From: Camellia lanceoleosa
Taxonomy: Eukaryota; Streptophyta; Magnoliopsida; Ericales; Theaceae
Direction: 5' to 3'
DNA: 64,000 nucleotides
NCBI GenBank assembly: GCA_025200525.1
Contig: JANUSC010000392.1
Coordinates: forward strand, 62,001-126,000
The notes under the pieces were generated by a model. It did not search any database. It saw only the letters and a list, made by a program, of their open reading frames with translations, and was not told the DNA's origin. How positions within the stretch are numbered: position 1 is the stretch's first letter; each line of letters begins with the position of its first letter. Shown here piece after piece: positions 10,693 through 22,699 of this stretch. The translations under genes and the position numbers were made by a program.

Positions 10693-13600
10693 ATATAAAT
10701 TTGTCAAACTTGTAGAGTTACTGTAAAAAAAAAAAATTTCCCAAATATTAAGGAATTTCAGTATAATTTATCCTAAAAAGGAAAAAGAAAATTGAATCAG
10801 TGTGCTCAGTTTCAATTTTCTGAATTTAGTTTTCTGAAAATTGAGTTTTGTTTTTCGTGTTTTTTTTTTTTTTTGGTTTTGTTTTTAGTGAATATTTTAA
10901 AATTTTAAGCAATTTTTTTTACTTTTTTAGATGCACCTTACTTAGATGTATCTAAATAGAAAAATATTTGTGAAAAAATATTTTAAAAAATTAATAACTA
11001 CACAAAAATTTAAAAAAATGTACTAAATTTTTGTATTTTTTTTATAATATATTTTTGGTATTTAGTGAATTTTTTAAAGATTTTTTTTTTTTTACAAATA
11101 TTATACTTTTTAAGTGTATTTATGTTAGGTGTGTCTTAAAAATTAAAAAAATTACTTAAAATATTAAAAAAATTTAATTAAAAAAAAAAAAAAACGGAAG
11201 ACGAAAAAATAAATTTTAAAAAAAAGTGAATTTTAAACATTGTTGAGAGTGTATAACATAAATAAGCCCAGTCCAATAGACTGTTGGGCCGGTCTATGAA
11301 TGCCCCTCCAAATGATCTTCCTCTGTTATTCACATGACTTATTCTTTCTTCCTCTTTAGGTTCATAGTGGTGGGCCGCAAAATGGATTGTCCTTGGGCTG
11401 TAAAACCATTAATGACGTTTGAGTTTGACTTGCGTCCTATTCATTAAAATTCTATCAAGATAAATTTGTTATTTAAATTAATCGAGTCTAGTTTAAAAAC
11501 ATTCTACAACTTATAAAATTTGTAATTTAAAACTCAGCACAGTAAATTTATATAAACTTTAAGATTGTATAAATAATCAAACTACTTGAATTTGACTTAG
11601 GTTTTGTTTGGCAACGATTTGTAAAGTTCATTTATTTATTTTTTGGTATCTTAAAAAAAAGGTAAAAAAATTTGTCAATTTTTTTTTTTTTGGGGGGGGG
11701 GGGGGTTGGTAGGGGATTCTTCTTGTTTAGAGGGATCTAAAAAAGTAATCAACAAAATCAAATAAATCAAAAATAAAAAAAGTTGAGTTTTTTTCCGATC
11801 TTTATTTTTTTAGGAATTTTTAGTTCATTAAGATCTAGAAGTGAAGAGTTTTTTTTTTAATTAAAAAATACTAAAAAAGCAAAAATTAACAAAAAAAAAA
11901 AATATTAAAAATCGATTGTCAAACCCATTCTCACTTCAAACTCACACTACAAACTTACAAAGTGGTGTTACACAACTATTTAAGTCATTAAAAAACTCAT
12001 AATGCTAAAATATTTATAATTTTAATTCAATTTTCACATAATCTAAAATACTTTTATATACTTTTACTTATCAACAACAATCCAGTAGTCTTTTAACATC
12101 CAAACACAATTTTAAAGCTTTGCAGCCACATAATTAAAAGCAATGGACCAGGTAACCTATAGTTTTTGATAGGTCAATCTCTTCAAGTTTTAAGACCCCT
12201 TGAGCTGCAATTGTTGATTAATAATGGTCAAAACATAACATAGGTTGTTTGACTAAGAAAAGTATTTAGTAAAAGTTTTGAACTTTTTAAACAATGAAAA
12301 ATTAATATGTTATCAGTTCACAACTGGAACGGGGAGCACTCTGTCAAGACCAAGCCAACCTTGTTCTTCCTTGTTGTCTATTGAAGCAATTCTAAGGTCG
12401 ATCATCATGACCTTTATATTTATATTAGTGAGGGTTTGGCTTATTTGTAATTATCATTTCAATTTGAGAGGATGTTTGGGTTTAATAAGTTTATTTTGGG
12501 ACTAATGTTAATGATTTGAACCATTAATTTTTGAAGATTAGTTGGGTAAAATACTCATTCAAAAAGTTAAGATAATTAGACATCAATAACTATATATTTG
12601 AATCATATTTATTTTAAAAAAATAGACAACGAATATAATTTCAAGAATAACTATATATTTTTTGTAATACAAATTTGATTCAAATATAGTTACTGATATC
12701 CGATCATCTTATTTTTTTGCATGAATATCCTACCAAATGAGTCATAAAAATTAAATGATTCGGGTCATCTAAATTGATCCTAAAATGAGCCAATCAAACC
12801 TAAATACTCTATCAAGTTGGAATGACTAATTTCAAAGAAGTCAAACCCTATTAGTAATACTATAGATTCATAAATTTTATTCAAAAATTATCTAGAAATA
12901 TCAATATCTGATTCATATTCATTATGCACATTAACCCCAAAATATATACTTTCAATCTTCACCATGCACTCTCATCCTTAACACAAATTTGAGATTGTAA
13001 GTCTGGATTGTTAAAATTACTATTTATATAATATATATACCATGTATTTACTAAGCCTTTGTTTGTGAAATACTAAATATAAAAAAAAGAAAAAAATCTA
13101 TTTTTTTGATTATTTTTAGTTGACAATTAAAAAGAAAAAAAAGGAAAATTAGTGAATTATCACTTTCCAAACTTTGGGTAGTTAGAAAAGTCTAATATAT
13201 ATTTTTTTATCAGTTAAGGTCTCGATGAAATTTCTTTGTGATTATATTCGAGAAATTTTGATTACGTTTGGTAGAATTTTGTAAATATAATTTGAGATTA
13301 TGAGTTGTATTTTGAGTTTGTGAGTTGTGGAATTATGATTTGAGTGTAGAAAATTTGTTTGGTTATGGTTTTTGAATAGAGTGTTGAATTGAGTTTTGAA
13401 TTGAGTGTGGAATTGAGTTTTAAAAGTTTGATTTGACATGTGAAGTAAGAAAATTTGTTTGATTATGAATTTTGGAAAGAGTTTTCAAAACTTAATTCAA
13501 ATTGTTATAACTCATAACAAAACACACTACTTTTACATTATTGAAAATTCTGATTAACACTTATAACCAAACTCTTTTTAAATTTCTATGTCAAGGCAAA

Positions 13601-14007
13601 ATTTATCTGTGTCAGGGCAAAATTTCTCTGTGTCGGTTTTTCTCTATGAAAACGTTGAGAGAGACTCCAAATATTATGAAAAATATTGTATATCTTTTAT
13701 CTTATAAAATTTTAATATCATGGACTTAAAAAAATTCTCCAATGAAAAATTACTTTTTTTAATAAAATTAAATTTGTTTGACAAATATTAAAAAAGTCAC
13801 ATTTTTTCCAAATAATTTTTTTGTCTTTATTGAAAATATTGAAAAATCGTATTAAAATTTTTTATTTTTAGTTTCTTCTAGTTTAGAAGAATCAAAAGAG
13901 TAAATTTTTTATTTACAAAAAAAAAAAAAAAAAAAACAATTTACTAAGTTTTGGGTTAATTACATTTACCTGATACTACTTTTTTGGTGCTGTATCTGAG
14001 CTATAAT
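10693..14007. other. AT-rich intergenic DNA, no gene seen
   Basis: Mostly poly-A/T and AT-rich sequence. A G-run follows T-runs at about 11692-11706. A less AT-rich island at 11265-11410 has GGGCC motifs and could be an old promoter or gene relic. A 31-codon coding-like stretch on the minus strand at 12313-12408 is described separately. MITE-like starts near 11610 and 13255 (GTTTGGTAG type) have no clear partner ends. Confidence 0.6.
12313..12408 (-). pseudogene. Short coding-like relic, unidentified
   Basis: A 31-codon minus-strand frame begins ATGATG and includes DLRIASIDNKEEQGWLGLDR before its stop. The residue composition is balanced and protein-like, unlike the K/N/I/F-rich translations around it, and the stretch is less AT-rich than its flanks. 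I do not recognise the protein. It could be a captured exon fragment or chance. Confidence 0.25.
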
Positions 14008-14259
14008 AGCCCCGTTTGGTAGAGCTGTGGGAAACAGCTTATAGCTTATGCCTAAACAGCTTATAGCTTATAACTTTCAGCTTAAGCTGATTTCCAGCTT
14101 ATTCTTAAAGCATCTCCTGCCCCACTCAAAGAATAAGCTGATTTCTGACTTCCAAAAAGCTATAAGTTATAAGTTATAAGCTAAACCAAACACATCAAAA
14201 TAGCTTAAATTAAGCTGAAAGTTGGAATAAGCTGATTATAAGCTGTGCCAAACAGGGCC
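14008..14259. mobile_element. MITE-like element (252 bp)
   Basis: The ends AGCCCCGTTTGGTAGAGCT and AGCTGTGCCAAACAGGGCC are inverted repeats with a few mismatches. Inside, AGCTTATAGCTTAT motifs and their complements form a second layer of inverted repeats. AAT flanks both sides (14005-14007 and 14260-14262), which may be a 3-bp duplication. Confidence 0.55.
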
Positions 14260-14611
14260 AATGTCGTGAAAAACATAACAAGCACATTTTTTTTTTTTTG
14301 GCACTTTTAATACACCATCACAAATTGAAATATAAGAAGAAAAAAAAAAACATTTGATTTAGCACCGGACATTTTTCCACTTCCACTTCCATTTTTTGTT
14401 TTTGCTTTCGGAAACTAAACAATAAATTTGTTTGGTATATTATTATCCAAAATTCATAATCTAACAATTTTTCTTATTTTAAAATTTAAAATTCTTTTTA
14501 AAACTCATAATTAAACAAATTGTTTCTTTTCAAATCTTGATTTAACAACTCACAAATTCAAAATATAATTTCATTTTGAAATCAAAATTCTAAAACTAAT
14601 CCAAACATTAC

Positions 14612-15947
14612 GGTGCCGTTGGTAACATTTACGTTTTCAATTTTCAGTTTATATTTATAAAAATTAAAAAAACTCAAATAAAAACTTGTTTGGTAAATTT
14701 TTGATTTATAAATCAATGGTCTCAGTTTATAAATTTGGCTAAAAAATGTAAACTCAAAAAATGAGTTTACGTTTTGAGTTTTCAGTTTTTTTTTTTTTTT
14801 TTACCACCCAACACTAGCCATCACCCGTCACCATTTTCCACCACCGTCTTTCGCTACCACTACCCATCCCCCACCACCACCTGTCGCCACCACTCACCAC
14901 CCACCTGCCACTACCATCCATCCTTTCGCCATCACCACTCACTACCCACCTGCCACCACCATCACCCACTACCCACCACTACCACTATAACCACCCACCA
15001 CTACCACCCACCATCCACCATCCACCACGACCACCCACCCCTACCACTATCACCACCCATCACCCACCTACCACCCACCCGCCACTACCATCCACTGGCT
15101 ACTACTTACCACTCGTCACTACCATCCATCTGCCCGCCACCACCACCACCCGCCATCTATCCGCCACCACCACTCACCAGCCACTTGCCACCACCATCCA
15201 CCACTCGCCACCTACCCGCCACCACCACTCACCAGCCACTTGTCACCACCATCCACCACCACCACCACCACAAGCCACCCACACTGCCTATCCACCACCA
15301 CCACCACCTACCACCCACCCCCACAACCACCACCCACTTGCCACCCACCTACCACCCGCCACTACCATCCATTCACCCGCCACCTACTCGCCACCACCAC
15401 CCACCCACCACCCACTTGCCACCACCATCCATCACCCGTCACCACCACCACCACCACCACCACCACCACTCATTCGCCACCACCTACCACCCGCCACCAT
15501 CACCCACCCACTCACCACCACCACCCACTACCACCCGCCATCCACCGCTTTCCACCACCGTCTTTCACTGCCACCACCTGCTACTTGCCACCATTTTCCA
15601 CCACCGTCTTCCGCCACCACCACCCACCCACCCGCTACTTGCCACCACTTTCCACCATCGTCTTCTGCCACCATCACCCACCACCTGTCACCATTTTCCA
15701 CCACTGTCTTCTGTCACCACTACTCGCTATCATTTTCCACCACCGTCTTCCGCCGCCACCACTCGTTACCACCAACCACCCGCCACCACTTGTCATTTCT
15801 CACTCTTTTTTATATTTTTAAATTTTTTTAAACATTTTGTATAAACCAAACGCGTTTGTAGTTTATATTTTTCTAAAAATAAACAAAAATCAGTTTATAA
15901 AATTTTTATAAATATAAACTGAAAACGTAAATATTACCAAACAAGCC
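14612..15947. mobile_element. Terminal-inverted-repeat element carrying a minisatellite
   Basis: The left flank reads ACATTTACGTTTTCAATTTT and then CAGTTTATATTTATAAAAAT. The right flank reads ATAAATATAAACTGAAAACG and then TAAATATTACCAAACAAGCC. Together they are inverted repeats of about 45 bp, with the outer ends GGTGCCGTTGGTAAC and GTTTGGTAATATT. No transposase and no clear TSD are seen. Between them lies about 1 kb of CCA-rich minisatellite. It looks like a non-autonomous DNA element whose interior has expanded. Confidence 0.6.
14803..15800. repeat. CCACCA-type minisatellite, about 1 kb
   Basis: Degenerate tandem repeats of CCACCA, CACCCACCA and CCACCATCCACC carry strong strand asymmetry: almost no G on the plus strand. 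From about 15540 a longer unit (about 60-80 bp) appears, with cores CCATTTTCCACCACCGTCTT and CGCCACCACCACCC. The 356-codon Pro/His/Thr-rich open frame across it is a consequence of the repeat, not a gene. Confidence 0.9.
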
Positions 15948-16974
15948 CTCCGAGATTTGTTTTTGTTTTCATTTGTTTGGTACATTTTTTGCACTTCCAA
16001 CGAGCTTTGACCCAGTGTTTTGAAACCCGGACCGGATTGGTCAGTCGGACTAGTTGGACCGGGAATCGAGTCTTGTTCCGGTTCGACAAACTCCCTAAAA
16101 CGCAAAACCGGTAACCCAAATAAGGTTTTAAGGGTCGGCCCGATTTTTATTTATTTATTTATTTTTGTTTTAAACTTTTTTTTTTCTTCTTTCTTTCTTT
16201 CTTATATATATATATATATATTTCAAAAATTTGACTAAAAATTCTTACTTTAAAAGTCTCCTCTCATCAGGAAGAGTCTCATTAAAAGCTTGAGAAGATT
16301 ATAAAAATTTATTCCTATTTATAGGAAAAGATTTTTCAAAGAGAACCTATAAAATTCTATGTGAGATTTAATCAAATTATTTGAAATATATTAATTGGAG
16401 GAAGAGTTGAAAATTTTCTTTCCCTTCATAATTAAATCTAGCATTCAATCAATTTGTTTGGGGGGAATGTTTAAAAATTTAATTTCTTTAAAACAAATGA
16501 CTTTTTTTTATATCAATTATGACTTTATTAAATATTATTAATAAATACTATGCAACAATTTTTATTTTTATTTGAGTATTTATATATATATTTTTTATTT
16601 ATTTATAATTTATAATTATATTTTTTAATTATATAATATTAATTATGATGTTACAGTTCGACCGCTTTAACTTGACGATTGAACTTGTCACCCGTTTATC
16701 CAATCCTTTTTTCAATTCGCTCACTAATAACATTACTTTGACCGCTATCCGGTGAATGCTGATTGGTTTTGATGACCCAACGAATGGTCACTGCTTATGA
16801 CTTTTGACGAGACCAACATGCATCCACCCTCCACCAACGACAATGAAGTTCGACAACACACCAACTATATTTCTTCATTTTTTTAATTTTTATTTTCAAA
16901 ACATTTGTGCATACTAGTTGGACTCCACGCACGGATTTGTTTTTTTAAGTTAGTTTCATATGTGAAAACACATA
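15948..16974. other. Intergenic DNA with TE-like fragments
   Basis: GAAACCCGGACCGGATTGG at about 16021 and GGTTCGACAAACTCC look like the end of an old DNA transposon; no opposite end was found. A (TA)n microsatellite is at about 16203-16222. No gene is seen. Confidence 0.55.
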
Positions 16975-16979
16975 GTTAT

Positions 16980-17781
16980 TGTTGGCTTTTTGACTTTTCG
17001 AAGGGTATTTTTGTAAATGCGAGCGTGCCAGCAAGGATCAATCAGTCCTTGCAGAAATTATAATTGCCAACCAATTATCAGACGATTGTGTTTTAGTTCT
17101 TTCAGCCTCAATGAAGAGGACATTTATTGGTGGCTTGACTTAGGAGAAATTAAGAGAAATAACAGTTAATATGAAAAACAATCGAAGTATTTCATTAAAA
17201 TGAACACTTACAATAGTCCAAACTCAGCCTCGAAGAGGTTTACAGCAACAGTCTACTTTAATATACTTGAAACTACTCCTATGAATCGAAGTGCAGTGCG
17301 GGTATTTAAAGTGCAGATATTTAAAGAACAGGTATTTAAAGTGCAGGAATTTAAAGTACAGGAAATGTAAAACTGGAAAGGAAAATATGAAGTAAAGACT
17401 GGTTTGTATGATCTGAGTCTGGGGGGTTTTTCTGAGGGCTTCCCTGCTATTTATACTTGTCAAAGATGACCTTCGAACTGCACTTCAAACTGTCGAACTA
17501 CTCCTCCATGATTGCTAATCATGCTACCTTAGAAATAGTCCTACTACGCCATCTCTTGTAGTTGAGCTTCCCTCCTATATTTGAATTTGAATATGAGTAA
17601 CCGTTGAAGCCACATCACTTTGTATCTCTTTACTGATCTAGTGCTACTCAGATCACGTGAGAACCAATGTTCATTGCCACGTGTTCGATCAGGATCGAAG
17701 ACTTGAATTATCTTCCCATAATACCCTTATTCTGCCACGTGTCAAACTGTGATTTGGCTTTTACAAAATATGTAGCCAACA
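16980..17781 (-). repeat. 3' LTR of element A
   Basis: 802 bp, TGTTGGC at its right end and ending in CA-equivalent at its left. It contains a TATAAATA-type box near 17446-17454 (minus strand), CACGTG motifs near 17655, 17681 and 17737, and a 15-bp tandem subrepeat (GTATTTAAAGTGCAG) at about 17297-17356. Open frames across it are not genes. Confidence 0.95.
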
Positions 17782-17794
17782 TTACCCCCCGCAC
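17782..17794 (-). other. Polypurine tract of element A
   Basis: On the minus strand GTGCGGGGGGTAA directly precedes the 3' LTR. The same sequence precedes the 3' LTR of element B. This is the expected plus-strand priming site. Confidence 0.8.
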
Positions 17795-17962
17795 TAATAT
17801 ATCCAATACTTGGAGATATTAGTGGATCAAAAGCTTTTCCCGCGCTTTTGGAACGTGCATGGAATCCATCTTCAGGAAACACAACCGTCACCTATTTGGT
17901 GATCATTTGCATTAACTCTCAACTTGTTGAATATTCCAATAGCTTTAGCATTCGAACGGACT

Positions 17963-19440
17963 ATGGCTCAATCAACTTCTCACTCTATTGATCAAGCATA
18001 CGAAGAGCCATTGAGTAATGTTGTTTCCCCTCGAAAGAATCTCCACGCATTCATTAGCCACCTTTACCCGCCTTTCTATCTTCAGGTCATGGAGGCTTTT
18101 GCAGATTATCAACCTTTGGACTACGAACACATTGCCCTTAATCCTTTGGTTTACAAATTTACAGATACAATAAGTTCTTTCTCTAAACTCCCCTTGTACT
18201 TTGAACGAACTATTCTCAAGCCTCTGCTTCAACAAGTTACAAATATGGACCTGGGAAGTTCTTCTTCACAAACCTCTGCTTGGGATGAAGCTACCACTTC
18301 TTCATCTTCTGGGGTTTCGGGATGGACAAACTGGTCAGCACCTGAGTCCTGGGACTTGAGGGAATGAATCAATCACCATTTTGTTGAGTTCACTGACCCT
18401 TTAGATTTTCCTTCTTACGCTCGAAGCTCGGTGGTCTATCCTTATGTGCCCATTGACCTTCGACGTAGTTTGGAGGAGAATCTGCTTGTGGCCTGGTACA
18501 CATCCTCTATGCCCACAAAGATAATGCACACTACCTGGCGTCTGGAAGAATCACAAGGGTACAACCCTTCATTTTTAGCCAAGAAAGCGAAGATTTGCTC
18601 TTCTGACTGGTTTGACTACATTAATGCCTTTGTTCCTTCCACTCCCGTGCCATCTTCCATAACAGAAGCATCCACTTCTTCTTCTTCATCTTCTGAAATT
18701 GAAGCATCCACACCTTCTTCTCCACCTTCTGGAATAGAAGCATCCACACCTTCTCCATCTTCTGAAGCAGAACCATCTACTCCTTCTCCTCTTTCCACTC
18801 TTTCCTGGACAGAGAAATTAAGGCTTGCCCTTCCTATGGACAAAATCTTTCCACCTTACAAACCTCCATCATCCCCAACTCCAGCTGAGCGGAAACAAGC
18901 TCAACTTCTGCTTGCGGCTTTCTCTCACTTGCCCTTCAATGTTCTTGAGGATGACATCCCTCTCAAGAACTTTCGATGGGCTTGTAATATTCTGACTAGG
19001 GGCCATGTCCTTAATCCCATTGCCCAAGCAGAACTTCACATGTTCCTGGACCAACTTCCGGTACTCCTCCACTGGCATTAGAATTCCAAGGTCACCATCC
19101 AATCTTTGGATCAACTTTCATCTCTCCGAATTCATGCCCAGTACGAAGCAGAGAACTTCATCGAAGATTTCGATGACTTCAAAAATAAAGATTCTGCGTA
19201 TTGGGATGATTTGGTTATAGATGAGTTGGAATAAAAATTGAGGGAAGAGGCTTTCAAAATAAAGGCTGAGGAGCTCTACTATGAAGTGAGAGCACACCAA
19301 CTTATGCAGCCAACATTAGAGAAGATAGAAGATATAATAAAGAAAGAACAAACATTCATTGATCATTGTTGGACAAAGTTCCATGATCTTGTTATTTATT
19401 CTATTCCTTATTTTTATGAGCTTGAATTTGTACCCAAATA
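17963..19440 (+). pseudogene. aORF1 of element A (antisense, function unknown)
   Basis: This antisense gene of about 490 codons starts at ATG 17963 (MAQSTSHSIDQAYEE). It reads through conserved NLHAFISHLYPPF and LPLYFERTILKPLLQQV, then VVYPYVPIDLRRSLE. A Ser/Pro/Thr-rich linker of EASTPSSPPSGI-type repeats follows (18650-18800), then SWTEKLRLALPMDKIFPPYK and a Glu/Lys-rich, coiled-coil-like end (19230-19440). A TGA at 18365-18367 replaces CGA, which element B retains. Further breaks lie at 19079 and 19232. I recognise no domain. It lies just inside the 3' LTR and upstream of aORF2 on the same strand. Its presence in both copies shows that it belongs to the family. Confidence 0.7.
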
Positions 19441-20316
19441 GGGTTACTTAATGTAATTGTCTTGGCTTCAATACAAACAAAGTCCTTCTGTATTTGACAT
19501 TATTTGACTCTGTTTCCTTTTGTCTTTAAAAGCCAACTCATAGCTTCGAATTGAACAATCTCATCCTTTGAATCTGGACTCAATTGTTTAATGAAACGCT
19601 AAAAGAACCAACATGTCTTTTTCCAATTTATGGAGTATAGTTGACAATTCTGGCTGATATCATCTGGAATTAATGCTTTGAATTTTAACAATATTACCCC
19701 TCAAAACTAACTATAACCAATATATGGTTATGGTTAATATAGCCAATCAATTTCAAATTGACTATTTTGCTTCGAAGAGTAATCCACACTGTTTTGGTTC
19801 AAAAAGCAATTCCTTCTTATATATATAAATACCAACGATTGGTTTCAATGCTTTGAACAGTGCTCCTCATCCTTAAAGGATCTGAGGATTTGCTTCGAAG
19901 GTCGTTACTTTGATTAATAACCCTCAAACAGGTCTTTAAACCCTTTGAAGTGGACCAATATTCGAGCATTCTAGCATTTTTAAGCATGTAGTACGCTCGG
20001 CTTACTTATGTATTTCAAGCCGTTGTTATTTGATTTTTGGCGCCAAAATCTCATTTCAAGCCAAATATCTTGCTTCGTCAAGCGTCAACATCCGGAATGT
20101 GCTTTTCCCTCCAAAACTATCAATATTGGAAGAGACTCCTCGTATTCGTACTTTTAGTACTTAACGACTTATGCAATATATTTCCAGACACAAAAAGCTT
20201 TTCTTTAAAACCCTCTTGCTTCGTGTTTCTGAAATCACTTGCTCTTTTAACGTTCAAACCCTCATATCTTCACTTCTCTTTACTTCCCCGATTCCTTTTC
20301 GAAAATCGTACCATCA
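19441..20316 (+). promoter_or_regulatory. Spacer between aORF1 and aORF2, with possible aORF2 promoter
   Basis: No ORF of its own. A TTATATATATAAATA box lies at 19818-19832, about 490 bp before the aORF2 ATG. Element B keeps TTATATATATAA at the matching place. The final 150 bp before the ATG differ much more between the copies than the TATA region does. Promoter activity is inference. Confidence 0.45.
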
Positions 20317-21934
20317 ATGGCTTCTTCTTCACCAGAAGTGCCAATCATAGAACGTGTGAGCTCATCTGTAGCCTTGAAAAGGCTCATTGACGAGGAGTGT
20401 GAGAAGTACAAGGCTGGGGGAAAAAGCGCCATTGACGGGCGTATCTTTGTCCCTCGTCGTCATGAGCGACAAGACTACGTGCTTGGGCCAATCTTCAAGG
20501 AGATCCCTATTGAGCTCCCAGCTCTATATCCTCGTCTGGAAAACCAATGTCTCCTTTATGAAGGTGGTCTCGATTGGAGGAACTGGAGAGTCAATCGCCC
20601 CCACCGATGTTGGCCCACAATGAGACCGGAATGGCAAGAGTGGTATGATCGGGTCATCCCTGCGAGGACACTGGACCTTCAAGAGCTCTGCCTTCTCGAT
20701 GCTCTCCGACTATCTAGGGTAACTATCTCAGAGGACCCTTTCTTAGTCCCTGCTGCTTTATGTTTTTGGAACCCTATCTTCAATTTCTTTCAATTTAGAT
20801 GTGGGATGATGGCTCCTACTGTTCTTGATATTTGCCATCTACTAGGAGTATCCCCTATTGGTACCCTTATTACACCAGATTTCCCTGATTTAACAGTCTC
20901 TTTCTCCCTCTCCTCTCTTAACTTATCTTACAGCGATTTTGTTAAAGCTGAAAATAAAAAAGAGGGCCCAGTAACTGATAGGGAATTCTTTTCCTTCTTG
21001 TTATACTGGCTTTACAAATTCCTCTTCTGCACCTCCTCTCAAAGAATTATGCCTGAATTTGCTCCTCTTGCCAAAGCCTTTGTTTTGCAAAAAATGGTAG
21101 CCTTAGCCCCATATATTCTAGGTCATGTATACAGAGTTTGTTCCCTTTTTTGTGAGAAGCCCTTAGATGCTAATCAAGGGGGACCATTCTGGATCCTTCA
21201 GCTTTGGCTTTTCGCCTATTTTACTGAATTGCAATCCAAATGCCTTAAATTTTCTGGGTTACACTCTCTTACCCATGGCATAAGACTAGCCAATGCTTCC
21301 CTCTATCCTTCTACCTTTGCCTTTTATTTCTCCTTCTTCCATCAACTACCAGCCGCCCTTCCTATTCACCGCTTTCGTCCCTTCGAGACCAACATAGGTC
21401 CAGCTTGGTTGAGTCACTTCTTAAGTGACAGGCTCTGTGCTTCGCCTATTCACAAAGATATATGGGCCTCCCTTCTGCTTCCTAGGGAATTGTTTATTGG
21501 GACCATGAACCCCAGAGCTTATAAATGTATAGCTGAACCTTATTGTCCTGCTCAATTTACTAGACAATTTGGTCTCACACAAGGGGTGCCAATACCTCTC
21601 TGCAGCAACACCAATCTGAGCCTTACCAGGAGAGATCTGAAGGTTAGGAAATCAAGGCTGGAGGAAGCAACCTTCAAATTCATGGATGACTTGGCTATTT
21701 TTGAGTACACTCCTTTCATTCCTGAAGGTACTGCATTGAAGAGATACCAAAACTGGTGGGAAAATAATATGGAACTCTATTTAGCCATTTCACCTCAAAA
21801 CCTACTAGAGGTATTAGATGTGTCCAAGCCCAAAGGAGCTGAAACTGTCCTTTCCTCTACTGTGCCTCCTACAACTCAGTCCATTCCTGCTACCTCAACT
21901 CCTTCGAAAGCCACTCGGGCTGCTTCAAAGAAAG

Positions 21935-22021
21935 GTATATGCCTTTGTTTTCTCTCCTTTGACTTTCTATACAATGCTGATTATGTTATTCTTATTTTGT
22001 TTCTATATGTTTTTTGTGAAG
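21935..22021 (+). other. Intron 1 of aORF2, element A (87 nt)
   Basis: GTATATGCC at the donor and a T-rich tract ending TTTTTTGTGAAG at the acceptor, phase 1. The length is a multiple of three and it lacks stops, so it can be read through. Element B has a 77-nt intron at the same place with a consensus GTAAGT donor, and there only splicing keeps the frame. Confidence 0.7.
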
Positions 22022-22612
22022 GTGATCAGCAGCAAAAGAAGAGAAGACTGCTTGATTCTGAAAAGAAAACAATCGAGGTGCCAAAAGGAAAAGAAGAAGA
22101 AGAAAGAGAAATAGACCCAGAACACGAGCCACCCATGACCAAAAGGAAAAAAGTGACTGACTTGTTTCAAGAGGAGACAACCGTTAGGGAGGTAGAGAAT
22201 GAATTTATTTCCGAATCTCAGTTTGAGGAAGTTGAGAAAAAATCTGAGGAACAGACAATGTCAGTTCAAAGAAATAGGAGAAGAAAGATTACTGTCTCTC
22301 ATTCTGACTTTACTGAGGACTCTGATTCCGAGACAATTGCCCAAGCAATAGAAAAGAGAAGGAAGGTGACTGTTTCAACTACTGTCTTGGTTGAAGATCC
22401 CATTCACGAAGCAGCTACCAAGGCAGTAGAGCAGGAACATCCTAAGGCAATAATTGTCTTTGAGAGGGCCGAGAAGAGACGGTAGCAACAAATTTTGAGA
22501 GATGAATCTGCTACTGCTGATGCACTTCAAAGGGAAATTGCAAGAAGGCAACAAACTACCGAACATTACTCCCTTCGCAGCTCTCCCATCAGTACTAATA
22601 CCACTGGATCAA

Positions 22613-22699
22613 GTAATTTCTTTCACACTTCCATTGTCTTTCCTTTGTCAACTTTTAATATTGAATTTTGACAATCTTTTGTATTTCTTCCTCTTGCAG
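22613..22699 (+). other. Intron 2 of aORF2, element A (87 nt)
   Basis: Donor GTAATTTC, pyrimidine-rich acceptor TTCTTCCTCTTGCAG, phase 1. Read through, it meets a TGA. Spliced, GGATCA joins the frame leading to MPHVKT. Element B has the same intron, also 87 nt. Confidence 0.7.

Noticed and set aside
14774..15844. 356-codon Pro/His/Thr-rich open frame (and an overlapping 193-codon frame)
   Set aside because: It is the CCACCA minisatellite read as protein. The strand almost lacks G, so stops are rare in all frames.
17224..17463. ORF MTSINSREALRK in the LTR (also 35838, 43253, 57944)
   Set aside because: It is present in every LTR, spans the TATA-to-leader region and the 15-bp subrepeats, and starts at a non-ATG codon.
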